A stretch of 64,000 nt of DNA, from positions 25,084 through 89,083 of the forward strand of contig BPHC01000010.1 of the NCBI GenBank assembly GCA_026003355.1, given 5' to 3'. Position 1 is the first letter of the stretch. Every line of letters starts with the position of its first letter. This DNA is from Cyclobacteriaceae bacterium (GTDB lineage Bacteria; Bacteroidota; Bacteroidia; Cytophagales; Cyclobacteriaceae). Positions 20,027-29,583 of the stretch are shown one piece after another. A program made the position numbers and the translations under genes. A model generated the notes under the pieces. That model made no database searches. It had not been told where the DNA came from and saw only the letters and a program-made list of their open reading frames with translations.

Positions 20027-21673
20027 TTACCGCCCATCGGTAATCTCTGTAATGGGCTGCCCCGTACACCCCGAAGGAAACGCCACTTTTAACAATATGG
20101 CCAGGGTAGGCGCTATGTCGGTAATTCGGTAATATGCTGCAGTGCTGCCCGGCCTTACGCCTTTGCCGAAAAAAATTACCGGCACGTGTGTATCGTACAT
20201 ATAAGGCGAACCATGTGTAGTACCGGCCACTGTGCCCTGGTCCAGCCAGTTAGGCTCGGGAACAAGTACAATATCTCCGCTGCGTTTGGGGTGGTAACCG
20301 CGAATTACCATACCCTTAATACCGCCTTCATCAAAGTTGCCCTGCCGTATAAGGTTTTTGGCATAAACCTGGGCTATGCCTGGCTGCTGCGCCAGAAAGT
20401 TGCTGATTAGCTCCAGCGAAACCATCCATTCCACACCCCCGCTTTTCGGATCACCGGTAAAGAGTTCGTGGTTAAGATAAATCTGCCAGTTGGTAATGGC
20501 TTCGACCACCGGCTTGCCCTGAAAATACTGTTGGGTTAACTCACCGAGCAGGCGTTTAATTTCGGCAGAGCGCAAATAACCCACTGGCACCCGGCGGTCA
20601 ACAAGCAGCTGGGGAACATCCGAAACTCCATGATCGGATGTAAGAAATACCAGGTACTCTCCGGCCCCAACAGTAGCATCCAGTTTTTTAAGCAGGTCGG
20701 CCAGGTTTCTGTCCAGGCGCACGTACAGATCCTGCAGCTCCATAGCGCGTGGGCCTGTACGGTGGCCCAATTTATCGGGAGCAGAAAAGCTTATGCAAAG
20801 AAAGTCAGTCCATTCGTCTTTACCCAGTTGTTCGGCATCCAGGGCGGCTTTGGCCATTTCGGTAAGCAGGTCGTTTGAAAATGGCGTGTTTGAAAGCAGG
20901 TCGTAATTTCCGTTTGTGTGCCGCAGTTTTCCCAGATCGTATGGAAAAGTGCTTTTGTTTTCGGTGTGGAATTTCACTTCATAGGGGCTGTTGTCGGCAT
21001 CGCTGGCCCGGTATTTTTCTGCCGGCAATGCCAGATTCCACACACCGTTCAGGTATTGGTCAGGCAGTTTGCGCTTGTTAAACTGCTCTACCCAGGGCGG
21101 CAGGGTCTTTAAATAAAACGTGCTGGTAATCATGCGGCCGGTGGTTTCATCGAACCAGTAGGCGGCATCGGCCATGTGCCCGCCGGGCAGTATGGCTCCG
21201 CGATCTTTGTCTGATATGCTGATTACTTTTCCCCTTCCGCCTGTGGCCAGCTTCAGTTCATCGGTAATGGTGGTGGTTAACAGGTGGTGAGGCGACATTT
21301 TTCCCTGGCCTTCGGATGAGCTGCCAACGGTGCGCACCGTTTCATCGTACACACAGTACACGCTTTTGTGCAGGGCTTTATCGTACCATTCATTGCCCAC
21401 AATGCCATGTATGGCTGGTGTGGTGCCTGTATATACCGAAGCATGCCCCGGACCGGTATAGGTAGGAACGTAATTGTAATGGGCATTTGCCAGATAAAAG
21501 CCTTCTTTCATTAACCGTTTAAATCCTTCTTCACCAAAAGTTTCAGTGTAGCGGTACAGGTAATCCTGGCGCATCTGGTCAACCACAATACCCACTACCA
21601 GCTTAGGCCGCGGGGTTTGACCTGATACGTTAAAACAAAAAACATAAAGCAGTAGCAAACAGATAAAACGCAT
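20027..21673 (-). CDS. pafA: PafA-type phosphate-irrepressible alkaline phosphatase
   Basis: This secreted phosphomonoesterase releases phosphate from organic esters. The product is 548 residues with signal peptide MRFICLLLLYVFCFNVSG. The PafA active site can be placed residue by residue: nucleophile Thr73 (in TYTGPGHAS), Asn94, Lys156 and Arg158 (in SDKDRGAILPGG) have the same spacing as Thr79, Asn100, Lys162 and Arg164 of Elizabethkingia PafA. The zinc ligand motif DHGVSDVP is also present. The start is the ATG at 21673; 30 upstream in-frame residues are not signal-like. It follows the TPR/WG-repeat gene by 64 bases on the same strand. PafA enzymes are described as active regardless of phosphate level. 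Confidence 0.92.
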   Translation of the reverse strand: MRFICLLLLYVFCFNVSGQTPRPKLVVGIVVDQMRQDYLYRYTETFGEEGFKRLMKEGFYLANAHYNYVPTYTGPGHASVYTGTTPAIHGIVGNEWYDKALHKSVYCVYDETVRTVGSSSEGQGKMSPHHLLTTTITDELKLATGGRGKVISISDKDRGAILPGGHMADAAYWFDETTGRMITSTFYLKTLPPWVEQFNKRKLPDQYLNGVWNLALPAEKYRASDADNSPYEVKFHTENKSTFPYDLGKLRHTNGNYDLLSNTPFSNDLLTEMAKAALDAEQLGKDEWTDFLCISFSAPDKLGHRTGPRAMELQDLYVRLDRNLADLLKKLDATVGAGEYLVFLTSDHGVSDVPQLLVDRRVPVGYLRSAEIKRLLGELTQQYFQGKPVVEAITNWQIYLNHELFTGDPKSGGVEWMVSLELISNFLAQQPGIAQVYAKNLIRQGNFDEGGIKGMVIRGYHPKRSGDIVLVPEPNWLDQGTVAGTTHGSPYMYDTHVPVIFFGKGVRPGSTAAYYRITDIAPTLAILLKVAFPSGCTGQPITEITDGR

Positions 21674-21737
21674 AATGCAATTATTATATACTTTGCGCAA
21701 TATACACATATAGACGGGCGAAAAGGTAAAGTTTATG

Positions 21738-24339
21738 TTACCGGTTGCAGCGCAATGTTTCATACTCGTCTTCTTCGAGTACCTGCCGATGCACCAAACG
21801 ACCCTGCCTGTCGTAATAAATTACCACGTAAATACCCGCTTCCTCAATATACTTTTCGGTGAAATAAAAGGGGTCTTCTTCTGTGCCCAGGTTTAACACG
21901 CGCGTAAAAGTGGGCTGCAGTATTATGCCGCTGCGGCTGCCCACCACACCGTAGTAACCATCGCGTAAAAAGATAATTGTTTTATCGGCCGGCGTGTTTT
22001 TAACCCAGGTAAACGACTGGATATGATCCATAACGGTTTTTTGGGTTATCCGGTTAAACAGTATCCATTGAAAATTTTTGCGCACCAGCAACACGGTGTC
22101 GGTCCAGTACAGTACCTCATCGAACTGAAAGGGTACTTTGGGTTTATTTTCCCAGTTTATCAAACCCCGGGCATTTTGCCGGGCAGCTACAAGCAGGCTG
22201 CCGGTGTAGGGTATGAGGTTGTTGTCGTATTCTGGTCTTATTTCTTTTTGAATCGTCAGGTTCCACATGCCAAACCGGTTGTTGCGCAGGGTTGAAACCC
22301 AGCCGTTCTGTACCGGGCCCAGTGCATCGAATCCTGCCGGTATAACCCAGTTTCCGGCAGGGCCCAGCAGGCCTTTTTTGTTGTTTCTGGTTGCTTCAAA
22401 GTATCCTTCACCGGCATAGAGAATCTGCTGCACATCGGCAGTAAACAGGTGTTGTCCCTGTGCATTGTAAAGGGCTTTGCCTTCGGGCAAATCAACCTGC
22501 ACATAAAACAACGAGTCAGTTCCGGGACGAAACCACACTTTGGGCCGGCCGGTAAATGTCAGACTACGGGAATGATTAAAATACACATAGGTGCTGTCTG
22601 GTCCTGTGCATACCAGCACGGGTCCGGCAAACTGGAGACTGTCGAAATACCTGCTTACGGGCTGTGAAGGTGTTTTGTAATAAACCTGCCAGCCCCGGGG
22701 TTGTTGCAGGGCCACCCAGGGATATCTTATTTGTGCGGCCGTGCTGTATGGCGATGCGGCGCTGCCGGCCTTCCAAAACCGGTATCCGGAAGCATCCTGA
22801 ATCAAGTACCCTGAAAGGCATGGCTCAATGTGTTGTTCGGAAGGGGGGTATCAGCCAGGCCAGATCATAGCCCAGCATGGCTTCATTTTTACCCATGCGG
22901 ACCCAGATGCCCTTTGGCAAATTCTTAGCCTCATCAACCACGTGTTGTATCCCTGGCTGCTGGCCATCGGCCAGCAGTTTTACTTCTTCCCGCAGTATAA
23001 GCAGGGTTTGCGTGCCCCTTTTAATGCCCAGAACCGGGCCGAAATCGTAAAAGCCATCGGTGTTTTCCATTAGCACTAACCCGGCAAACGAAATAAGCGA
23101 CCACCGGTTGTTTGTCTGTACAGCCATTATACTACTGCCCACAACCCGGGCATCGTCTATACAACCTGTTAACTTTTTCCCAGATTTATGGAGCACATAA
23201 TTGCAGTCATTTGTTCTTACGACTAAAAAACCATAGCCCAGGTCGGCACTTTCTTCCACCTGCCGGGCCAGCACAGTGCCGTTGCGGGCTATAAGCAGAT
23301 TGCCGGCAGGCAGCACGTCATCTGCTGCATAACCACATTTTAAGGTTTCGGGCAGGTATTCGGCCAGGGGCGCGATGACCTCCTTTCCGGCCGGATTCAT
23401 CCAGGCAAATTTTCCGTTTCTGTAAACAGGTATGAGGTGTTGCTTTTCCAGGTCGTTTACATGCCTTAGCGAGTCGGTCAGCAGCCCGGACGGAAAGGGC
23501 TCATCATGCTCTTTAAGTAAATGGTACAATAAATTCAGGGCAAACCTGCGGTGCCTGCTTTGCGGAAAGGTGATGATAAAATCCAACAGCGGGGGCGGGG
23601 TACACAGGGCGGTGCTTAATTGCAGAATGTGCCACTCGGCTTCGTGCCGGTAGGGCGATCCGGGATGTTCGGAAACAAATGCGCGGTAGGAGTTAAGCCT
23701 GCCATCGCTGGTTTTGGTTTGGTACAGCAATCTGTCGTAGCGCACCTGGGCATCAGGGGCCCGGTGCGATTGCGGGTATTTATCGAGAAAATGCTTAAAA
23801 CTTTGCCACGTGTTTTCGCGCAGGGCTGTGAGGAAGGCTACTTCATCGCGCAGCTCAATGGCCTGGGGCCGTTGCCGTGCCTGCGGAAAGCGGTCGAGAA
23901 AATACTGGTAGGCAGCTTCGGTGTTCAGGTCTTGGGCCCGTTTAAAAGCCGCACTGTCGATGCTTTGCTGCAGCCGGAGGAACAAGGCGCTGTCAATTGC
24001 GAAGCGGATGAGCCGTTCACGCGCTTTGCCATGCGTATGGGCGAGGCTGGCCATGCCTGCCCGGCAGTAGTGGTGTGCCGAGTCGATGTTGTAGCCAGGG
24101 TTGGCCGGTGAAAAGAAGTAACGCACCAGCAGGAAGCGCGCTGCCACGCTGCCCGTATCGCGGGCAAGCATACGGGCTATCTGCGTATAGGCTTTATGGT
24201 ACTTGCCTTTTTCCAGACTGTTGAGCACCATACGCTCGGGTGACAGCTGGGCCCAGCCGGCAAGGCTCAGGCAAATAAGCACCACGGTCAGCCGCGCAGC
24301 TGCAGATGGTGTTTGTGATAGTGAAATAAACCCATTCAC
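21738..24339 (-). CDS. Large exported TPR-like and WG-repeat protein, frameshifted
   Basis: Two adjacent open frames (24339-22825 and 22805-21738) form one gene. Removing one G from the G6 run at 22843-22848 (plus strand) joins DLAWLIPP to SEQHIEPC...LIQDASGYRFW, giving 866 residues. The N-terminus has a signal peptide (LTVVLICLSLAGWAQ). Residues of about 30-280 are helical and TPR-like (FLDRFPQARQRPQAIELRDE, FLDKYPQSHRAPDAQ). The C-terminal half contains degenerate WG repeats, beta units such as GKFAWMNPAGKEVIAPLAEY and NNKKGLLGPAGNWVIPAGFD. The protein is probably periplasmic or at the surface; its role is unknown. Confidence 0.82.
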
Positions 24340-24431
24340 TGCCGCAAGGTATCTTTTTAATCGCTAAACGAAACAGAGAGGTTGCAGGCTATAATAAATT
24401 TTGTAAACTTACCTTCCCAATCCAAACCCAA

Positions 24432-25883
24432 ATGGCCAAGCTGAAAAACATTATCAAGCAGCTTTCAGAAAAGGACTATAAATCGCTGTACGATTCGCTT
24501 CTGGAAAGCAATGCTGACAAATCGGCTTACCTGCTCAAAGCCCTGCGCGAACGCCAGCTCTCCGATAACCGCATTATGGAGCAACTGGGCGTAAACGCCA
24601 ATGCCTTCTACACCCTGCGCTCGCGCCTTCATCTTAAAATTGAGGAGTACCTCATGCAGCAGCTGCAAAATCCGCGTACGGATGTGCTGCGCAAGGTGGC
24701 CAACATAAACGAAACCCTGTTTACCAAAAAACGCACCATTTGCATAACCACCCTTAAAAAACTGGAAAAAGAACTGCAGGATTACGACCTGGCCAACGAA
24801 CTGACCATTATTTACAAGGCGCTCAAAAAGCTGCACATCAGCTCGCCCGACTATTTTCACTACTCCCAGCAATACAACCGGCATGTGGCCTACACCCTGG
24901 CCATTGATAAAGCCGAAGATTTGCTGGCCGACTATTTTAAAAAATACGGAAATTATCTGCTTACCGGCAGCGAAATAGAGAAACTAAGCCTCTCGCTGTT
25001 GCTCAAGGAAATGCGCAATGTAGCCAATCTGTATGAGTCGCACAGGCTGTATGTATTCTTAAGCTGTATGCTTATTTTCCACCGGCTCTTTGTGGAGCCC
25101 GATGAAAATCTGAAAGAAGACTCCGAAAGTATTGAGGATATGTTTGACCGGGTGCAGAAAATTTTCGACACCTATAACCTTGATTCGCTGTATTACCACC
25201 TGAACCTGATATTTGAGTTTCTGAAGCTGGAGTATTACAACCACTACAAGGTTTACCGCCAGGTTGAACGCTGTTTTGAAGAAGTAAACGATGCCGCCGG
25301 AAGTCTGATGACCAACTATGTTACCTACACCTTCCCGGCGCGCTTTTTGATTACCAAGCTGGAACGCCACATAAGGTTAGGCACAGAAAAAGAACTGTAC
25401 GATGAAATACCCAACCTGTTCCCCGATTACGAACCAGACCCTCAGGATGCTCCCCGGCATATTATCTATGTCATGTTTAAAGTGCTGGCCGCCTATTATG
25501 CCGGGCGGTACGAAGAGGGAATACGCCTTATTAACAACCTGCTTAACGAGGTTTCGCTGAAGCGTTATCCGCAAACCGCCATAGAAGTTAAAACCGTTCT
25601 GGCCCTGCTGTATGTGCTGGAGCATGAATTTGAGCTCTACAAACCGCTTTATTACAGCGTGCAACGGCAATACCGTACCCTCGAAAAGCCCGAAGCCAAA
25701 AATATTTTTTACTGGCTGAAGATACTCAAGATCTCCACCAGCGAGGTTAAACGCGAAAAGGCCAAAAAAATAGAAGCAGTTATTCCCAAACTGCAGCAAT
25801 GTGTTAACCCCTATTTTTCGCCTACAGCCTTAATTAAGCTGGATAAGACACTCATTAAAAAACTGGCAGAATTTGAACGATAG
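24432..25883 (+). CDS. Conserved cytoplasmic helical protein, function unknown
   Basis: The product has 483 residues, no signal peptide and no transmembrane segment. It is strongly helical with many Leu/Tyr-rich amphipathic stretches (YYHLNLIFEFLKLEYYNHYKVYRQ, with YYAGRYEEGIRLINNLLNE resembling a TPR unit). The N-terminus starts with charged helices (KNIIKQLSEKDYKSLYDSLLE), including a segment that could be a helix-turn-helix (DNRIMEQLGVNANAFYTLRSRL). I recognise no named domain. Codon use matches its neighbours, so I treat it as a real gene. It is monocistronic and divergent from the TPR/WG gene. Confidence 0.75.
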   Translation: MAKLKNIIKQLSEKDYKSLYDSLLESNADKSAYLLKALRERQLSDNRIMEQLGVNANAFYTLRSRLHLKIEEYLMQQLQNPRTDVLRKVANINETLFTKKRTICITTLKKLEKELQDYDLANELTIIYKALKKLHISSPDYFHYSQQYNRHVAYTLAIDKAEDLLADYFKKYGNYLLTGSEIEKLSLSLLLKEMRNVANLYESHRLYVFLSCMLIFHRLFVEPDENLKEDSESIEDMFDRVQKIFDTYNLDSLYYHLNLIFEFLKLEYYNHYKVYRQVERCFEEVNDAAGSLMTNYVTYTFPARFLITKLERHIRLGTEKELYDEIPNLFPDYEPDPQDAPRHIIYVMFKVLAAYYAGRYEEGIRLINNLLNEVSLKRYPQTAIEVKTVLALLYVLEHEFELYKPLYYSVQRQYRTLEKPEAKNIFYWLKILKISTSEVKREKAKKIEAVIPKLQQCVNPYFSPTALIKLDKTLIKKLAEFER

Positions 25884-26046
25884 CTCCACACTCAGTTAAG
25901 CAAATAAGTGCAGAATAAAAGTTAAAGAAAAACAATCTGCGATAATGTAAGAGCGGTATCGATAAGAGGTACTGAAGTCGATTTAATGGCTGATGCCGTA
26001 TTTTTGCAAACCAGAAGTTGCACTAATAATTGAACCCCATAGCCTT

Positions 26047-26457
26047 TTAAACATCCAGGCTTACAATATTTTCGTGGGTAAGGGGTTTGTTGAGGTACAA
26101 TTTTACATTTTCGTATTTTTTCGAGCGGCTGAAATCCTGAGGGTTAATCGATGAAGTAAGCATTACTATGCGGCATTTTTTTCTGGTGGCATCGCTCAGC
26201 TTTTCAAATTCATCCAGAAACTGAAAGCCGTCCATTAGCGGCATATCAATATCCAGAAAGATGACATCGGGCAATACCTGATCGGCAACATCCAGCCGCT
26301 CCATGTTGCGCAAAAATTCAATAGCGCTTTTGGCACCGGTGTGGGTATAAATATTGTCGGTAATGGCCGCTGCTTCAATCATTTTCTGGTTGATGAGATT
26401 ATCAATTTCATTATCGTCAATAAGCATTACGGAGCGATATTTTTTACCTGCTGCCAT
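26047..26457 (-). CDS. Single-domain response regulator
   Basis: The product of 136 residues is only a CheY-like receiver domain. The acidic pair is IDDNE, the phosphoacceptor Asp is in VIFLDIDMPLMDGF, the conserved Thr/Ser in IVMLTSSI and the Lys in LYLNKPL. There is no output domain, so it must act through protein contacts, for example with a histidine kinase phosphorelay. No kinase gene is nearby. This Rcp1-like type (with the N-terminal MLIDDNEIDN) is common in Bacteroidota. Confidence 0.92.
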   Translation of the reverse strand: MAAGKKYRSVMLIDDNEIDNLINQKMIEAAAITDNIYTHTGAKSAIEFLRNMERLDVADQVLPDVIFLDIDMPLMDGFQFLDEFEKLSDATRKKCRIVMLTSSINPQDFSRSKKYENVKLYLNKPLTHENIVSLDV

Positions 26458-26513
26458 CGGGTATTATGTTTAGCGCACTAAAAATAAGTGTTTGCAAATG
26501 ATTTTCAAGCTGT

Positions 26514-28055
26514 TTATACATCAAATTTAATTCCCTGGGCCAGGGGCAGGGTATTACCATAGTTAATGGTGTTGGTTTGCCGGCGCATATAGGCCTTCCA
26601 CGCGTCTGAGCCCGATTCTCTTCCACCCCCTGTTTCCTTCTCTCCGCCAAAGGCACCGCCAATCTCGGCACCGCTTGTTCCAATATTTACATTGGCAATA
26701 CCACAATCAGAGCCGGCATGCGACAAAAAGGCTTCCATTTCCTGAACATGGTTGGTCATAATTGCCGATGAGAGCCCCTGCTTCACCCCGTTTTGCAGTG
26801 CAATAGCCTCTTCCAGGGTTTCGTATTTAATAAGATACAGAATGGGCGCAAAGGTTTCCTGTTGTACTATGGGCCATTCGTTTTTAACCTCGGCAATTGC
26901 TGGCTGTACATAGCAGCCCGACTCGTATCCCTTGCCCTGCAACACTCCGCCTTCGGCCACAAACCTGCCGCCGGCTGCCCTTATTTCTTTAAGGGCCTGC
27001 AAATAATTTTCAACAGCCTGTTTATCAATTAAGGGCCCTACGTGGTTCGAAGGATCCAGCGGATTACCAATGCGTAACTGGCTGTAAGCTTTTTTGAGTT
27101 TCTTTTTAACCGTTCCGTACACCTTGTGGTGTACTATAAGCCTGCGGGTGGTGGTGCAACGCTGCCCTGCTGTGCCCACAGCTCCGAATACCGCTGCACG
27201 AATGGCCAGATCCAGGTTGGCATGTTCGGTAATGATAATGGCATTATTGCCGCCCAGTTCGAGCAAGGCCCGGCCCAGGCGTGCGGCTACAACAGCACCT
27301 ACAGCCTTGCCCATGCGCACAGAACCTGTGGCCGAAACCAAGGGCACCCGTTCATCGGCCGCGAGCCACTGCCCTGCCTCGGCACCTCCGTTTATGATGC
27401 AGCTTACCCCCTCAGGTACCTGATTGGCGCTAAATACCTGTTGTATTATATGCTGGCAGGCCAGGCTGCACAAGGGTGTCTTTTCAGAAGGTTTCCATAC
27501 ACAGCTGTTGCCGCACACCCAGGCAATCATGGCATTCCACGACCACACCGCCACCGGAAAGTTAAATGCCGTAATAATACCCGTAATACCCAGCGGATGC
27601 CACTGTTCGTACATGCGATGCTGCGGACGCTCAGAGTGCATGGTAAGTCCATAAAGCTGGCGCGATAAGCCAACGGCAAAATCGCATATATCTATCATCT
27701 CCTGCACCTCGCCCAAACCTTCCTGGTACGATTTGCCCATTTCGTACGATACCAGTTTAGCCAGCGGCTCCTTATGTTTTCGAAGTGCCTCGCCTATCTG
27801 GCGCACCACCTCACCGCGTTTCGGAGCCGGCCACATGCGCCAGGCCAGAAATGCCCTATGGGCCGATTCAATAACCTGGTTGTAGGTATGGCTGTCGGTG
27901 GCAAGCACCGAGGCAATAAGCTTCCCGTCTACCGGACTGTACGACGGCAGCTTATTACCTTTTGACCTGAGCCACTTGTTACCGGTTGATGCACCCGCGT
28001 TTTCGGGTTGTATGCCAAGTGCACCAAGAATTTTATGTTTTTCGGATGTTTTCAT
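26514..28055 (-). CDS. amaB: Aldehyde dehydrogenase, ALDH7 family (alpha-aminoadipate semialdehyde dehydrogenase type)
   Basis: The product has 513 residues. The NAD+-dependent dehydrogenase fold shows the catalytic Glu in LLELGGNNA and the nucleophilic Cys in TAGQRCTTTRR, with the ALDH7-type C-terminus (GGGRESGSDAWKAYMRRQTNTINYG). ALDH7 enzymes oxidise L-aminoadipate 6-semialdehyde (piperideine-6-carboxylate) in lysine catabolism. No other lysine catabolic gene lies alongside, so the symbol and substrate rest on family resemblance. A -7 promoter element precedes it. Confidence 0.85.
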   Translation of the reverse strand: MKTSEKHKILGALGIQPENAGASTGNKWLRSKGNKLPSYSPVDGKLIASVLATDSHTYNQVIESAHRAFLAWRMWPAPKRGEVVRQIGEALRKHKEPLAKLVSYEMGKSYQEGLGEVQEMIDICDFAVGLSRQLYGLTMHSERPQHRMYEQWHPLGITGIITAFNFPVAVWSWNAMIAWVCGNSCVWKPSEKTPLCSLACQHIIQQVFSANQVPEGVSCIINGGAEAGQWLAADERVPLVSATGSVRMGKAVGAVVAARLGRALLELGGNNAIIITEHANLDLAIRAAVFGAVGTAGQRCTTTRRLIVHHKVYGTVKKKLKKAYSQLRIGNPLDPSNHVGPLIDKQAVENYLQALKEIRAAGGRFVAEGGVLQGKGYESGCYVQPAIAEVKNEWPIVQQETFAPILYLIKYETLEEAIALQNGVKQGLSSAIMTNHVQEMEAFLSHAGSDCGIANVNIGTSGAEIGGAFGGEKETGGGRESGSDAWKAYMRRQTNTINYGNTLPLAQGIKFDV

Positions 28056-28072
28056 TTTAAGCGCAGAGGGAG

Positions 28073-28080
28073 CAAATCTA
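28073..28080 (-). promoter_or_regulatory. -7 promoter element of the ALDH7 gene
   Basis: The minus strand reads TAGATTTG, an exact TAnnTTTG match, 17 bases before the ATG at 28055. Confidence 0.5.
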
Positions 28081-28124
28081 CATCAATATTCCGGAGCAGT
28101 TACACCGGTATGATTAAAATCACC

Positions 28125-29552
28125 TCACTGAACTTCTACAGCAAATATCCGGCGCTTTCCGTCGGCCGTAATGCCTTCTATTAAAACACCGCCTTTTTTG
28201 TACTGCATTATGCGAACAAAATCGGCCGGGTCTTCAACCTCAACCTTGTCAACATATTGCACAATAAAGCCGCGGGGTATGCCGGCCTCGGTCCACGGAT
28301 TGCCGGTAGGGTGCACCTCTACTCCGCCGGTAAGCGAAAACCGGGTTAATAATTCCGGCGGCACCTCTTTCAGGTCAAGGCCGGCAAGGGTATCTGGCAG
28401 CTCCGGTTTTTCCAACTGTTCCCGGCCGTTAAAATTCCTGAGTTTTACATTTTTCTGTATGCGATTGCCCCGGTGCAGCCAGGCCACAGCAATTTCATGC
28501 CCTGGGCGGTACCGGGCCACACGTTCCTGCAATTCAGATACCGAGGCCACTTCTTTCCGGTCTACTTCGGTTATCACATCACCCGGTTTTATACCGGCTG
28601 TTTCGGCCGCGCTTCCCGGGTTGACGCGCCTTACCAGAACACCCCGGTTTACGGGCAGGCCCAGTTCTTCGGCCAATGCGGCATCAACGTTTTCAATCTG
28701 CACACCCAACAGTCCGCGTTGTACCTGTCCGTAAAGTTTCAGGTCGTCCACCACTTTCTGTACCAAACTAACCGGTATGGCAAATGAGTAGCCGGCGTAT
28801 TGCCCGGTAGAGGTGGCAATGGCTGTATTAATGCCCACCAGTTCGCCCTTGAGGTTAACCAGAGCCCCGCCGCTGTTTCCCGGGTTTACGGCAGCATCGG
28901 TTTGAATGAACGACTCTACCTGAAGGTTGTTGCGGTCGCGCAGCACGCCAATGTTGCGGGCTTTGGCACTCACAATGCCGGCTGTAACCGTTGAGGTAAG
29001 TTCAAACGGATTGCCAACAGCCAGCACCCAATCGCCCGGCTCAAGCAAATCGGAATTGCCAAAGCATAAGAAAGGCAGGTTCTCGCCTTTAATCTTAAGC
29101 AGGGCCAGGTCGGTGCTGGGGTCAACGCCTATTACTTTGGCATAATAGCGTGCGTTGTTGTACATAACTACCTCTATGCGGGATGCGCCCTCTATTACGT
29201 GGTTATTGGTAACGAGGTAGCCGTTGGGGGTAAGCAAAACGCCCGATCCCGACGAGCGCATGGGAGGCTGATAGCGGTATTCCAGCGGATTAAGACTAAA
29301 CATTCCCGGCCCAAACGATACCCTGATGTGCACCACAGCCCTGGCCACCTGTTTGGATGTAGGCCTGAAGCGTTGTATTTCCGGCCAGCCCGATGTGTCG
29401 GCGCTGTGCCGGGTAAGCATCATTTGCTGCATTTCGGTTACCGATTGCCCGGCGTTTTCGGCACCGGAAAAATAAAGCGTTACAAGGGCGCCTGCCGTAC
29501 CCCCGACGGCTGCCACCAGCACCATGCCCATCCAGCTTCGAAGGTTTTTCAT
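28125..29552 (-). CDS. HtrA/Deg-family periplasmic serine protease
   Basis: The product has 475 residues with an N-terminal signal or anchor (MVLVAAVGGTAGALVTLYF). The trypsin-like domain has the catalytic triad His in VTNNHVIEG, Asp in STDLALLKI and Ser in NPGNSGGALVNL. Two PDZ domains follow: about residues 275-370 (GVLVRRVNPGSAAETAGIKPGDVI) and a more divergent one in the last 90 residues (GGVEVHPTGNPWTEAGIPRG). It acts in envelope protein quality control. It lies upstream of the ALDH7 gene and downstream of the PD40/OmpA gene with a 31-base gap, so it may be co-transcribed with the latter. Confidence 0.93.
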   Translation of the reverse strand: MKNLRSWMGMVLVAAVGGTAGALVTLYFSGAENAGQSVTEMQQMMLTRHSADTSGWPEIQRFRPTSKQVARAVVHIRVSFGPGMFSLNPLEYRYQPPMRSSGSGVLLTPNGYLVTNNHVIEGASRIEVVMYNNARYYAKVIGVDPSTDLALLKIKGENLPFLCFGNSDLLEPGDWVLAVGNPFELTSTVTAGIVSAKARNIGVLRDRNNLQVESFIQTDAAVNPGNSGGALVNLKGELVGINTAIATSTGQYAGYSFAIPVSLVQKVVDDLKLYGQVQRGLLGVQIENVDAALAEELGLPVNRGVLVRRVNPGSAAETAGIKPGDVITEVDRKEVASVSELQERVARYRPGHEIAVAWLHRGNRIQKNVKLRNFNGREQLEKPELPDTLAGLDLKEVPPELLTRFSLTGGVEVHPTGNPWTEAGIPRGFIVQYVDKVEVEDPADFVRIMQYKKGGVLIEGITADGKRRIFAVEVQ

Positions 29553-29583
29553 GTGTTATTCCATCTTGTGTGCCATGTACCGG

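Noticed and set aside
21738..22805. Separate 355-residue protein gene downstream of a 504-residue gene
   Set aside because: One extra G in a G6 run separates them; after its removal WG-repeat sequence continues without a gap, so they are one gene.
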